59,264 nucleotides of DNA from a bacterium (GCA_029945665.1 JAQSCZ010000111.1:1-59264); one strand, 5' to 3'. Counted from the stretch's first letter, positions 9,208 to 18,417 are shown. A program made the numbers and translations. The notes: generated by a model not told the origin, from the sequence alone.

Positions 9208-9334
9208 TAGATAAGATAAGTGTAAAAACAAAAAACATACAGATTGGTCTGTTTTTTTTAAATATTTACAACCAAAATACTCAAACAAAGAATTGCGAAA
9301 ACAAGCCTAACTGTGTTGCATATCAATAACAGGA

Positions 9335-10003
9335 TTAGTATTGATGAAACATGTGCACACTCCCATTCACAGGTGTTTCGTAGGTGTGGCGACCCATTAA
9401 GTGGTATTTAAAAATGTAGTAATAGGTGCCATCGGGGCAATCTTCTTTGCCATTATTAAGTCCACCGTTCCAACCTTCCTCCATGTCTGTGGTTTCGAAT
9501 ACCTTTTTACCTGATCGGTCGTAGATAATAAAATGCACACTGTCTACAGGTAATAGGTCATCACTGAATTTAAAAACATTGGGTTTATTGTCGATGCGAG
9601 AATCGATTGCAAATACACTAGTAGGCACAGCGATAGCGGTTTTTTTAGGCCTTATTTCCTTGCACATCGTATCACGTTGACCCTTCGCATCAGTAGCCTC
9701 TAAACACACCCAATGCCACCCGTAATAATCAATACACACTGTACTATCTTTTTCCTGCATGCCTGGCATTTCTTCGAAATCAGTATGGGTTAATCGAATA
9801 TCTACTTTGTGATAAAAACCCCAACGGTAAGTGTAATTCGCTTGAGGTTTAAAGCTATAGCAATGGTTATTTTCCCCAATGGTATCGATTTTAAAATTGG
9901 CGCTTTGTGCCCTTAGAGAAGAACCAATAATTCCTATTATCAAATAAAAGAAAATGAAATAAACTTTCCGTTTACACTTTAATTGAAAAATTTGATGACC
10001 CAT
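9335..10003 (-). CDS. Small T9SS type B-like secreted protein, copy 1
   Basis: About 222 residues from the ATG at 10003; a TTG four codons upstream at 10015 is less likely. A signal peptide with a long hydrophobic stretch ends near 'SSLRAQS'. A ~95-residue module ('YTYRWGFYHKVDI', 'DYYGWHWVCLEATDAKG') follows, then a gliding-motility-associated type B C-terminal domain ('VHFIIYDRSGKKVFETTD', 'GWNGGLNNGKEDCPDGTYYY'). It is a clear paralogue of the gene directly upstream (10032-10685), with matching motifs in the same order. Probably exported by T9SS; function unknown. Confidence 0.7.
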   Translation of the reverse strand: MGHQIFQLKCKRKVYFIFFYLIIGIIGSSLRAQSANFKIDTIGENNHCYSFKPQANYTYRWGFYHKVDIRLTHTDFEEMPGMQEKDSTVCIDYYGWHWVCLEATDAKGQRDTMCKEIRPKKTAIAVPTSVFAIDSRIDNKPNVFKFSDDLLPVDSVHFIIYDRSGKKVFETTDMEEGWNGGLNNGKEDCPDGTYYYIFKYHLMGRHTYETPVNGSVHMFHQY

Positions 10004-10031
10004 TCTTAATGTCAAAGATTATATTAACAAT

Positions 10032-10685
10032 TTACCTAAAAAGCTGAACCGTACCATTGACTACTGGTTCGTTCTTATCCTCTCCCATCAATTGGTACTT
10101 TAATATGTAATAATAAGTTCCATCGTTACAAGGTTTCCCATCATTATTGATATTTCCATTCCAATGCATATTTTTATCTGTGGTCTCGAAAACTTTCAAA
10201 CCCCACCGATCATATATAACTAAGGACATTGAAAAAATATTCAATCTATCTAAAGAAATATGAAAAGTTGTCTTATATTTTGAATCCTTGTTATCTGGGA
10301 AAAAAACCATCGGATAGTAAAAAGTGCTTTCAATTCTATGTGCAATTCTCTTACAAATTGTATCCTGTATACCATTGCCATTAGTTGCCACCAAACAAAC
10401 CCAATAAACACCCATGGAGTCGCGATAATCCACACAAAACTGAGTGTCCTTGCTTTCTACTTTGTCATTGCGAACAAAGGGTAGTTTCCCTTTGGAAATA
10501 TCCGCTTTATGGTAAAAACCCCAGCGATAACTTGTGTTAGGCTGGGGTTTATAATCAAAACAAAATATTGGGCTTCGAGATGTATCTATTCCAAAATCAA
10601 CTCTGGATTTTGTGCTTCCGTTTTGAGCAAATACAAAACCAGTATTATATAACAACAAACAAGAAAAAACAATAAATCTCGCCAT
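10032..10685 (-). CDS. Small T9SS type B-like secreted protein, copy 2
   Basis: 217 residues. A signal peptide ends near 'NTGFVFAQN'. The middle module has 'TSYRWGFYHKADISKGKLPF' and 'DSMGVYWVCLVATNGNG', and the C-terminal domain has 'LVIYDRWGLKVFETTDKNMH' and 'DGTYYYILKYQLMG', the pattern of gliding-motility-associated type B T9SS domains. It shares order and motifs with the adjacent gene at 9335-10003, so the pair arose by tandem duplication. It starts 25 bp after the M16 protease gene in the same direction, so the three genes may form an operon. Function unknown. Confidence 0.7.
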   Translation of the reverse strand: MARFIVFSCLLLYNTGFVFAQNGSTKSRVDFGIDTSRSPIFCFDYKPQPNTSYRWGFYHKADISKGKLPFVRNDKVESKDTQFCVDYRDSMGVYWVCLVATNGNGIQDTICKRIAHRIESTFYYPMVFFPDNKDSKYKTTFHISLDRLNIFSMSLVIYDRWGLKVFETTDKNMHWNGNINNDGKPCNDGTYYYILKYQLMGEDKNEPVVNGTVQLFR

Positions 10686-10710
10686 TATTTAGTAAACTAA
10701 GTTGACTAAA

Positions 10711-13635
10711 TTAATAACCAAATATTTCCTCTAATGTAACGATGTGTAACTCGCCATATTTTTTCAAATCACTCATCTTAATTTTATCCTTAGAACCTAA
10801 AACACTTATGAGCCATTTCTGACCTTTTACATACTGTTCTTGGAAAGCCTTTACATCTTTGTATTGAATGGTTTTAATGGCACTGTATATTGCTATTCTA
10901 TTGTCAATCTCAATGCCTTGATCTAAGGCACTTAAATACGTAAAAAATACATCCGTTTTATTGATACGCTCAGCTTCAATGCCACTTAAAATAGATAGCT
11001 TAGCCTGATTAAAACTCTCTTCATTATCGGGCATATTATTTAACAGTTCGTTCATTGCTGTGATCGCATCATTCATTTTATCAGCTTGTGTGCCAACATA
11101 AGCAACCAAAATATCATTCTTGCCTTTTTCGGCTGCCTGACTGTATACAGAATACGTTGAATAAGCCAAGGCTCTCGATTCTCTGATCTCTTGAAATACC
11201 ACACTGCTCATTCCTCCACCAAAGTACTCATTGTAAGCTTTGATAATTGGGGCTTTGTTAATATCAAAAACATCTGAAGTATGGCGCCAGTTAATTTCTG
11301 CTTGTACCATTTCGTAATTGGTAAAATAGACTTGATTGGTAAGCGCTGTTAATGGTTTAAATACATAAGCTGCCGGTGGTACTATTAAATTAGGCACTGT
11401 TTTGTGATTCGCCAATAAAGTAGCCTGCAATACATTCAATGGCTCTGGTCCATAATACATAATTTGATGCTGATGTTTGGTTAAATTTTTAATAATCGTT
11501 ACCAATTCTTCTGCTTTTAACATCTTTAATTCAGCACTGCTTAATATATAGGTGCGCGGATTAATTTTACCATAGAGTGCATAGGTTGTAAGTGCCGAAG
11601 AAATGGCACGCTTGTTTAATTTTGCATCGGCTCTGTTCTTTAATTGTCTATCAATATATGCATTCAATGCAATTTGATCTGGCTTGGCATTGGCTAATAA
11701 ATCTTCGAATAATTTCAAGGCTTCGTTGAAATTTTGTTGAGGCCCAGTTAAAGATACATAGCTTCTTTTTTCGCCAGCAGAAATATTGAAATTACATGCC
11801 AATTGATAGAACTTAGCGCCTAAGTCGGCTGCAGTCATTTTATCGGTGCCTAAGAACTGCAAATAATCTAATGCCAACGCTAATTTTTTATCATTTAAAC
11901 GGCCCATATCTACTACATAATACAAGGTAAACAATTGATTTGACGTATTCTTTTTATACAATAATTTTGTATTGCCTACCATGGCACGTTCCATGTCCTT
12001 TTCAAAATCTATAAATACAGGATAAATTGTATCCGATTCTTCCTCCAATAAATCAGTTACAAAAGGCGATGTTTTATCTCTGTTCAATGCCACTTCGGTA
12101 ATAACTGGCTTTTCTATTTTCTCTTGTTTAGCATCTTCACCAGTGCGTTTGTAAACAATTGAATAGCCATTGGTGTAATATTCGTTTGCAAAATCAACGA
12201 TTTCTTGCTTTGTTATTTTACTCAATTCATAATTACTATTCAATACATCAATCCATCTGCGGCCTGTTACAAATGCATCTAATTGGGTGTAAGCAATTCC
12301 TTGATTGCTTTCTAATTTTTGTATTTCCTCCACATTACTATTCGCTATAATGGCTTTCATTAAGGTGGTATCAAAATTGCCCTTTTTAATATTATCCAAT
12401 TGACCTAATAATAGGTCTCGCAACTGCTCTAAGGTTTGTCCTTCTTTTGGTTTACCAAATAACATGTGTACAGAATAATCTTTCATGAAATCGGGTGATG
12501 AACCAGCTGATAAAACCTTTTGATCTTTCACTAAGTTTAAATCAATTAAACCTGCTTTACTGTTGTTTAATAACAAGTCAATAATTCGCACCATCATGGC
12601 ATCTTTAGTACCTGCACCATCAAAACGCCATGCCATCATTAAGTTTGCTGCGTCAGGACCTGTTACTGAGATACTGTCTGGAAGACCTCGGGGATACTCC
12701 GGTTTAAAAGTAAAGGCAGGTAAAGGCTTGCTTACCATGCCGCCAAAATGTTTATCTATCATTTCAATAACACCTTCGGGGTCGATATCTCCCGACATAA
12801 TAATGGCCATGTTATTTGGCACATAATACGTATTAAAATAATTTCTAATTTTTATTAAAGAAGGATTTTTTAAATGTTCAACTGTGCCAATGGTTGTTTG
12901 GGTACCATAAGGGTGCGTGCGAAATAAGCTGGCATATAATTTTTCATAGGCTTCTTCTCCATCATTGTCCAACGAAATATTTTTCTCTTCGTATACAGCC
13001 TCTAACTCGGTGTGAAATAAACGAAATACTGGATTTCTGTAGCGTTCTGATTCTAATTCTACCCATTGGTGTATCATGTTCGCAGGAATATCATTTACAT
13101 AAACCGTTTGTTCAACACTGGTAAAGGCATTGGTGCCTTGCGCCCCCATCGATTGACAGATTTTATCATATTCGTTTGCGATACTATACTTTGCAGCCAT
13201 GCCGCTTACGCTATCAATCTGACGGTAAATGGCTCGGCGTTTTGCTGGGTTTGTGGTTTTATTGTATTGTTCGTATAAATTATCAATTTGATCGAGGTAT
13301 ACTTTTTCTTTGGCGTAATCCTGGGTACCATATTTATCGGTGCCTTTGAATAACAAATGTTCTAAATAATGGGCCAATCCTGTATTGTCTGCTGGATCGT
13401 TTTTGCTTCCGGCTTTGGTTGCTATTAATGTTTGAACCCTCGGTTGGTCTTTGTTTACTGAAAGAATAACAGTTAAGCCATTGGACAATACATACCAGCG
13501 ACTGTTGGTAGGATCATTGGCCACCTTGGTATAGGTGTACTTTCCTTGTTTCTCTTGACCATAAGTACCGTAACGGATTTGTGCTTTAAGGCCCATGCTG
13601 CCAATTAGCAAGAAGGCAATTATTATTTTATGCAT
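10711..13635 (-). CDS. M16 family zinc metallopeptidase (pitrilysin/insulinase type)
   Basis: 974 residues, the size of a two-half M16 peptidase. A signal peptide (residues ~1-19) predicts export. The inverted zinc motif HxxEH appears as HYLEH at residues 89-93 in 'TGLAHYLEHLLFKGTD', with a downstream acidic segment 'ELEAVYEEKNIS' supplying the third ligand. The second half has the structural repeat with 'YFGGGMSSVVFQEIRESRALAYS', typical of the non-catalytic partner domain. It probably degrades peptides in the periplasm or at the surface. It is the first gene ahead of the two tandem T9SS proteins and has a promoter box at 13664-13671. Confidence 0.92.
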   Translation of the reverse strand: MHKIIIAFLLIGSMGLKAQIRYGTYGQEKQGKYTYTKVANDPTNSRWYVLSNGLTVILSVNKDQPRVQTLIATKAGSKNDPADNTGLAHYLEHLLFKGTDKYGTQDYAKEKVYLDQIDNLYEQYNKTTNPAKRRAIYRQIDSVSGMAAKYSIANEYDKICQSMGAQGTNAFTSVEQTVYVNDIPANMIHQWVELESERYRNPVFRLFHTELEAVYEEKNISLDNDGEEAYEKLYASLFRTHPYGTQTTIGTVEHLKNPSLIKIRNYFNTYYVPNNMAIIMSGDIDPEGVIEMIDKHFGGMVSKPLPAFTFKPEYPRGLPDSISVTGPDAANLMMAWRFDGAGTKDAMMVRIIDLLLNNSKAGLIDLNLVKDQKVLSAGSSPDFMKDYSVHMLFGKPKEGQTLEQLRDLLLGQLDNIKKGNFDTTLMKAIIANSNVEEIQKLESNQGIAYTQLDAFVTGRRWIDVLNSNYELSKITKQEIVDFANEYYTNGYSIVYKRTGEDAKQEKIEKPVITEVALNRDKTSPFVTDLLEEESDTIYPVFIDFEKDMERAMVGNTKLLYKKNTSNQLFTLYYVVDMGRLNDKKLALALDYLQFLGTDKMTAADLGAKFYQLACNFNISAGEKRSYVSLTGPQQNFNEALKLFEDLLANAKPDQIALNAYIDRQLKNRADAKLNKRAISSALTTYALYGKINPRTYILSSAELKMLKAEELVTIIKNLTKHQHQIMYYGPEPLNVLQATLLANHKTVPNLIVPPAAYVFKPLTALTNQVYFTNYEMVQAEINWRHTSDVFDINKAPIIKAYNEYFGGGMSSVVFQEIRESRALAYSTYSVYSQAAEKGKNDILVAYVGTQADKMNDAITAMNELLNNMPDNEESFNQAKLSILSGIEAERINKTDVFFTYLSALDQGIEIDNRIAIYSAIKTIQYKDVKAFQEQYVKGQKWLISVLGSKDKIKMSDLKKYGELHIVTLEEIFGY

Positions 13636-13663
13636 ATTGAATATTATACTTTAAAAAGGATGC

Positions 13664-13671
13664 CAAATTTA
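13664..13671 (-). promoter_or_regulatory. -7 promoter box of the M16 peptidase gene
   Basis: Minus-strand TAAATTTG, 28 nt before the ATG at 13635, fits TAnnTTTG and predicts a leader of about 20 nt. Confidence 0.45.
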
Positions 13672-13804
13672 AGAAAAAACAAACAGATGGCTTAATTTTT
13701 TTTAATTCTATCAAAACCTGACTTAAATAGCGTCCTCTATTTTTCAGTTGTGGTTATTAACCCATTGAGTAACCTATACCAACCACCTCCAAAAAAACGG
13801 ACTA

Positions 13805-14257
13805 CTAAACACCAAATTGTCTCAAATGGTGGTCAGTGTGTTTCATTAGTAAAACATCCCAATCACTGGTACTCATAGGACCAAAGAAAGGATGTGTTTG
13901 ATCGCCTATAGCCGCACTTCCCCTTTCTGACATTTCGCTAATCAAAACTTTGAGCTTGGTTTTCTCTGTTTCAAAATCTCTGTTATCAGTAATAATAAAA
14001 TGCGGTTCAGTAGGTGAATTTCGCACCAAAGGGGCATCATCCGCAATCATTTTTTTCTTTATCATTTTACCAAACAAAAATCCAATTAAGTTGCGTTTTA
14101 AGTTTAATTCACCCTTGGCCGAACGAAAAGATTGTTGACAATGGGCTAACATTTTATCGACGGTCATTTTACCCCAAAGGGCTTGCGATTGTGGAGTTAA
14201 ACTATCAATACGCGATAAAAGTTTAGCATTGGCACTTGAATCAAAAATACTTTCCAT
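13805..14257 (-). CDS. DUF1569 (DinB-superfamily) protein
   Basis: 150 residues. It shows the DUF1569 pattern: 'LWGKMTVDKMLAHCQQSF' near the N-terminus and 'HPFFGPMSTSDWDVLLMKHT' with 'DHHLRQFGV' at the end. The spaced histidines (AHC; KHTDHHLRQF) are the metal-binding positions of the DinB-like four-helix fold. Enzymatic role unknown; related DinB proteins include thiol-S-transferases. The ATG lies only 5 nt after a TAGTTTTG box, so the mRNA may be leaderless. Confidence 0.78.
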   Translation of the reverse strand: MESIFDSSANAKLLSRIDSLTPQSQALWGKMTVDKMLAHCQQSFRSAKGELNLKRNLIGFLFGKMIKKKMIADDAPLVRNSPTEPHFIITDNRDFETEKTKLKVLISEMSERGSAAIGDQTHPFFGPMSTSDWDVLLMKHTDHHLRQFGV

Positions 14258-14262
14258 GGGTT

Positions 14263-14270
14263 CAAAACTA
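14263..14270 (-). promoter_or_regulatory. -7 box immediately before the DUF1569 start codon
   Basis: Minus-strand TAGTTTTG is followed by AACCC and then the ATG at 14257. With transcription beginning ~5-7 nt after the box, the message would start at or next to the AUG. Confidence 0.5.
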
Positions 14271-14285
14271 GCACATTATTTTGAA

Positions 14286-14678
14286 CTAAAGCATATACCC
14301 CATTTTTTGCCAAGCATTTAAACCAGCTTGTAATAATTGAGCCAATTCTACAACATCTACTGCATCTTCTGTCTTAAAATGAAAACAGGTTTTACCTTTT
14401 AAACATTTATACAGTGCAGGCGCATGGACTGGCATATCAGGATTCATATAAGCAGGGAAAAAATAAAAAACCACACTGTCTTTGCGTTGGGCAATTGAAG
14501 CAAAATACATGCCCGGTACTATCCTTTTATCATGTCCATAAGGAACAGGTTTATTGCCCATCATTTCGTAAGTCATGGCCTCATCGTTACTTTTGGCAAC
14601 CATGGGTGGACTTATAGCATCCAGTTCATTTTTTAATTTATTAAAAATAAGCCTTCTTGTTACATCGCTAATAGCCAT
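14286..14678 (-). CDS. DUF1801/YdhG-like small protein
   Basis: 130 residues resembling the DUF1801 (YdhG/YjbR-CyaY-like) fold. Seen: 'KSNDEAMTYEMMGNKPVPYG' with the acidic-methionine stretch typical of the family, 'GMYFASIAQRKDSVVFYFFP', and the closing 'LKGKTCFHFKTED' plus an amphipathic C-terminal helix. No catalytic role is established for the family. It starts 5 nt after the stop of the DUF1361 membrane protein, so the two are probably in one operon. Confidence 0.6.
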   Translation of the reverse strand: MAISDVTRRLIFNKLKNELDAISPPMVAKSNDEAMTYEMMGNKPVPYGHDKRIVPGMYFASIAQRKDSVVFYFFPAYMNPDMPVHAPALYKCLKGKTCFHFKTEDAVDVVELAQLLQAGLNAWQKMGYML

Positions 14679-14683
14679 ACTAA

Positions 14684-15388
14684 TTATTTGTTAATTTTGA
14701 CTTTTTGTTGGTCATTTATTTCTTTACTGATGTATACCAATCCAATATGTATAAGGTATATCAATAGGCCAAATCCGAAGGTTATAAACCATGTTTTAGA
14801 ATAGGAAAACGGGTCAATCAAACGCTCTCCAATTTGTAAAAATAACACATCAGGCTTGTGTAATATATCCCAACTATTGAAGCGCAAATAACGCCCCAAA
14901 TAAATGCCAAACCCAGCCAACATACTCAAGCCCAAAACCATGACAGAAACCCTTTTTCTATGGTATCTTGAAAGTAGCACATTTGAGACATCATTCATAG
15001 AAATAAGCGCTGCTAAAAGCGCTGACACCGCGAACCAACTAATGGTTAAAATATCTAAAAACATCCAATGGGGATGGCCATATGCAATGTGAATAAAATC
15101 GGTAAGCATATAAGGTGCATTTGGGAAAAATAACATCCAACAAACGCCAACAAAAAGCATGGCACTTACTTTCATTTTTTGCTGATTCATTTGCAATAAA
15201 AGTGAACTTAAAGCCAAGGGAATCAATGCTAAAAAGAAATTCCATAACAGGAACAAGAAAGTGCGATCGGTATGCACAATAAATCGCAAGCCTATGAGGG
15301 CCACACAACCTGCAATAATTACAGAAAACAAACGAATAAGTCGATGCCTATCGCGTATACTATTACTGATAAGTGATAAATACTTCAT
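14684..15388 (-). CDS. DUF1361 integral membrane protein
   Basis: About 234 residues from the ATG at 15388; an in-frame TTG at 15427 would add 13 residues but lies upstream of a near-consensus box (TAAATTCG) that ends 5 nt before the ATG. Six or so membrane helices are visible. DUF1361 landmarks: 'LLWNFFLALIPLALSSLL', 'WMLFFPNAPYMLTDFIHI' and 'GIYLGRYLRFNSWDIL'. Function unknown. It is followed at 5 nt by the DUF1801-like gene. Confidence 0.78.
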   Translation of the reverse strand: MKYLSLISNSIRDRHRLIRLFSVIIAGCVALIGLRFIVHTDRTFLFLLWNFFLALIPLALSSLLLQMNQQKMKVSAMLFVGVCWMLFFPNAPYMLTDFIHIAYGHPHWMFLDILTISWFAVSALLAALISMNDVSNVLLSRYHRKRVSVMVLGLSMLAGFGIYLGRYLRFNSWDILHKPDVLFLQIGERLIDPFSYSKTWFITFGFGLLIYLIHIGLVYISKEINDQQKVKINK

Positions 15389-15514
15389 GTGTTCGAATTT
15401 ATATAAAAGCGAGTCGCTAAGTGGCAATTGGTCTGCGAAAAGGAATAATAATTCGTTGAAAACTTAGCGTAAAGGATGAAAGCAGATTATACTCCGACCA
15501 ATGTTAGGGGTCTT

Positions 15515-17461
15515 TTAAAAAGCTTTGGCCAATATCTCGCAGTCTTTCCAAATATTATAATGGGTAGCGTACAATAAATTTAAACTGCTGATGAGTGAAG
15601 GTTCGATTTGTTTATTTTTAATGGCCGATGTAACAGAAAAAACACCCGTTTTCAATTTGGGTAACAACTCGGTCTCTACACTTGTATCGTAGCCTACCCA
15701 AGTCATTTGACCACGTATAACAGACATCCAATTATTAAAAATAATAGCAAAGTTGCGCGGTCGTAATAGTGCAAGAGGCATTAACACAATGAACAAAATA
15801 CCTAACAAAATATCCAATAACCGTTTGCGCTTTTGTATGTATTTAAATTTCAATAAGGGGGTAATGTCCACACTATAAAATTCGCCAGTAGTATTTTTAG
15901 AATTGCTACCAATGATATAATCGCCTGACTCGGGCATTATTTTAAATTTTACTTTTGGCAAATCGGTTTTGCCCATGGTTTGCATAATCTCGGCACTGCT
16001 CACATCGCGGGCACAGAAAATAATTTCGTTGGCTTTATAAATCTCGGCCAACATCGATAAGTTTTCGCTATTGCCCACCCAGTCGCCTTGTGTGGTAACC
16101 CCTTGTGGTTTTATAAATCCTAAAATCTTAAATCGCAATGCATAATTACTTAAAATATGTCGCACCCTTTCGCACTCGGGCATATCACCCACGATTAATA
16201 CCTGCGATATCTGACTGGCTTGTGTATCCAAATGCTTGTAGCGCATAAAATGGAACACCAAACGTGTCGCTATAGTGATAAGCAAAGCCCATACAGAACC
16301 CAATAAAATAAGGGCTCTAGAGAACCTCAAATACTCGGGCAAAAGCGCATAAACAGACAACAAGACAATCGAACCTGCAATAACACCTCTGCCTGTTTTA
16401 TTGAGTCTAAATGGATTGGCATAACCACCACTTAACCAGATACCACCTACCCAAAATAAGATATAAGCTGGCACATGGTAATACAAATATTCTGGCGGAT
16501 AGAAACCTCCCACCACATACTTATTGTAAATTTCCCAATACCGCATGAGGCCATAGAAGCCTGTAAAAATAAATACAAAGTCGAGGGCCAAAAACTCAAT
16601 TGACTTAAAAAAACGAATGACCAAAGCTAAAAATGCTCTTGCATAAATGGCCGCATAAATTAAAAAGGCAAACCACCAGCCTTGTTGTTTGCTATAATGT
16701 TTCTTAGCAAAAATAGCCATGGCTTGGTAAAATATCTTCACATAATTAATGCTGTGCTTCTTGGTACTCTCGCCTTTGTAATGAATGATGGTGGTATCGG
16801 CAAAATAATAATTTTTATATCCTGCTTTTACAATGCGATAACTCAAATCAATGTCTTCGCCATACATGAAAAATGTTTCATCAAGTAAGCCTACTTTATT
16901 AAGCACTTCTTTTTTTACCATCATAAAAGCACCGCTCAAAATATCGGCCTCGTGGGTTTCAAATTCATTGAGGTAACTTAAATGGTATTGACCAAAGGTT
17001 TTAGATTGAGGAAACAATTTTGCCAAACCTGTCATTTTATAAAAAGCAACAGCTGGTGTTGGCAAGCCGCGTTTCGATTCGGGCAAAAAATGCCCTCGCC
17101 CATCTATCATGCGCACACCTAGAGCCCCTGCTTCGGCATGACTATCCAAAAAAGCCACTGTCTTAACAAAGGTTTCTTCACTCACCACCGTATCTGGATT
17201 GAGCAGCACAATATTGCGACCATTGGCTATGTGAATGCCTTGGTTATTCGCTTTACTAAAACCCTTATTATCTGTATTAGCGATTAGAATGGCATTCGGA
17301 AAACGATCCTGTACCATCTCACACGAACCGTCGGCCGAATGGTTATCGACCACAATAATTTCTACTTGTAGATGCTGTATAGCCTTGTATACTGAGAGCA
17401 GGGTTTGCTCGAGCAAGGCTTTAACATTGTAGTTAACGATAATAATAGATAAATCTAACAA
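15515..17461 (-). CDS. GT2 glycosyltransferase fused to a degenerate sugar-transferase-like membrane half
   Basis: 648 residues, start TTG at 17461. Residues ~1-230 are a family 2 glycosyltransferase of the rhamnosyltransferase type: 'LSIIIVNYNV', 'IIVVDNHSADGS', 'GRNIVLLNPDTVV' and 'FFMYGEDIDLSYRI'. Then come several membrane helices (~265-400), a Rossmann-like segment ('QVLIVGDMPECERVRHIL') as in the CoA-binding-like domain of polyprenyl glycosylphosphotransferases, and a terminal part resembling such a transferase ('KRKRLLDILLGILFIVLMPL', 'GQMTWVGYD' where 'MSLVGPRP' is usual). The catalytic loop with the KFRSM-type motif is missing, so the C-terminal half is probably not an active transferase. 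Likely acts in surface polysaccharide assembly. Promoter box at 17475-17482. Confidence 0.8.
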   Translation of the reverse strand: MLDLSIIIVNYNVKALLEQTLLSVYKAIQHLQVEIIVVDNHSADGSCEMVQDRFPNAILIANTDNKGFSKANNQGIHIANGRNIVLLNPDTVVSEETFVKTVAFLDSHAEAGALGVRMIDGRGHFLPESKRGLPTPAVAFYKMTGLAKLFPQSKTFGQYHLSYLNEFETHEADILSGAFMMVKKEVLNKVGLLDETFFMYGEDIDLSYRIVKAGYKNYYFADTTIIHYKGESTKKHSINYVKIFYQAMAIFAKKHYSKQQGWWFAFLIYAAIYARAFLALVIRFFKSIEFLALDFVFIFTGFYGLMRYWEIYNKYVVGGFYPPEYLYYHVPAYILFWVGGIWLSGGYANPFRLNKTGRGVIAGSIVLLSVYALLPEYLRFSRALILLGSVWALLITIATRLVFHFMRYKHLDTQASQISQVLIVGDMPECERVRHILSNYALRFKILGFIKPQGVTTQGDWVGNSENLSMLAEIYKANEIIFCARDVSSAEIMQTMGKTDLPKVKFKIMPESGDYIIGSNSKNTTGEFYSVDITPLLKFKYIQKRKRLLDILLGILFIVLMPLALLRPRNFAIIFNNWMSVIRGQMTWVGYDTSVETELLPKLKTGVFSVTSAIKNKQIEPSLISSLNLLYATHYNIWKDCEILAKAF

Positions 17462-17474
17462 GGTGTGAAAGTGG

Positions 17475-17482
17475 CAAATTTA
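17475..17482 (-). promoter_or_regulatory. -7 promoter box of the GT2 fusion gene
   Basis: Minus-strand TAAATTTG, 13 nt before the TTG start at 17461. The short distance supports that TTG as the start. Confidence 0.45.
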
Positions 17483-17605
17483 TCGAAATAGAGAGGATAA
17501 GGCAAATAATAAATCGTAATAAGATTTAATTAGGATAAGATTCGGTCGAAAGGATTTCCAAAAGCTATTGAAACTAGCCAACCAACTAATATTAAATCCC
17601 TAGGG

Positions 17606-17784
17606 GATAGTGTTTGGTGCGTTAGGTCTTGTCCTTGCAGATATTTCATTCCGCTGGGATGAGGACTAAGTGTATTGACAAAACATAATCAATCGAGAAA
17701 AAAATATTTTAGGAATTCAAAATGTTAGAAATAACCAAAGCTCACATCGGAGATTAAATGTCGTTGACAGGCATTGGTTTTTTG
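17606..17784. repeat. 179-bp direct repeat, left copy
   Basis: Begins GATAGTGTTTGGTGCGTTA and ends GGCATTGGTTTTTTG. A second copy of the same length lies at 18239-18417 with roughly a dozen substitutions. It includes a hairpin CATTCC-GCT-GGGATG enclosed by GTCCT/AGGAC pairs. In the right copy the outer arm is GTCTT, which still pairs if a G-U is allowed on the plus strand. No open reading frame of substance. Confidence 0.85.
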
Positions 17785-17872
17785 TGAGGTGTAAAAAATG
17801 AAAGATCGAAACAGCAATGGCTAGCGTTACCAATAAAATGATTGGGAAATAAACATTTGTTGTTGCAAAAAA

Positions 17873-18240
17873 AACATTCAACCACTTCGTGGTTGGGAAT
17901 ACCGTGGTGATGAATAACCACCGATTGTATCGGCGGCTATTCATATTCAACCACTTCGTGGTTGGGGAAATAAAACAAACTGGTTGGTATGTTTTTATTA
18001 AACACTTAATACCTGCGTGATGAATAATCGCCAATCTTATCGGCGGCTATTCATATTCAACCACTTCGTGGTTGGGGAAATAAAACAGACTAGTTGGTAT
18101 GTTTTTATTAAACATTGAATACCGATGCGATGAATAAACACCGATTGTATCGGCGGCTATTCATATTCAACCACTTCGTGGTTGGGGAAATAAAACAAAC
18201 TGGTTGGTATGTTTTTATTAAACACTGAATACCTGCGTGA
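17873..18240. repeat. 110-bp tandem repeat array (about 3.3 units)
   Basis: Units begin CGGCGGCTATTCATATTCAA at 17931, 18041 and 18151, exactly 110 bp apart; the third is cut at 90 bp where the right 179-bp repeat begins, and a shortened unit precedes the first. Each unit carries the perfect palindrome CAACCAC-TTC-GTGGTTG (17879, 17948, 18058, 18168) and a second hairpin between TGAATA and TATTCA whose mismatches are mostly G-U pairs on the minus strand. The gene-free stretch 17462-18484 otherwise holds only the flanking 179-bp repeats. A 105-codon minus-strand frame across it is a repeat artefact. Confidence 0.85.
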
Positions 18241-18417
18241 TAGTGTTTGGTGCGTTAGTTCTTGTCTTTACAAATATTTCATTCCGCTGGGATGAGGACT
18301 AAGTGTATTGACAAAACATAATCAATCGAGAAAAACTTATTTTAGGAATTAAAAATGTTAGAAATAACCAAAGCTCAACTCGGAGATTAAATGTCGTTGA
18401 CAGGCATTGGTTTTTTG
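18239..18417. repeat. 179-bp direct repeat, right copy
   Basis: Partner of 17606-17784, same orientation, 633 bp away. Differences include GTCTTTACAAAT for GTCCTTGCAGAT and AACTCGG for CACATCGG. The two copies enclose the 110-bp array. Confidence 0.85.

Noticed and set aside
17717-18034. 105-codon minus-strand reading frame with repeated TTKWLN
   Set aside because: It lies across the 110-bp repeats and its repeated motif is only the translated palindrome; no family, no start context.
17873-18240. Possible CRISPR array or integron attC array
   Set aside because: Units are full 110-bp tandem copies without unique spacers, and no cas genes, integrase or gene cassettes are near.
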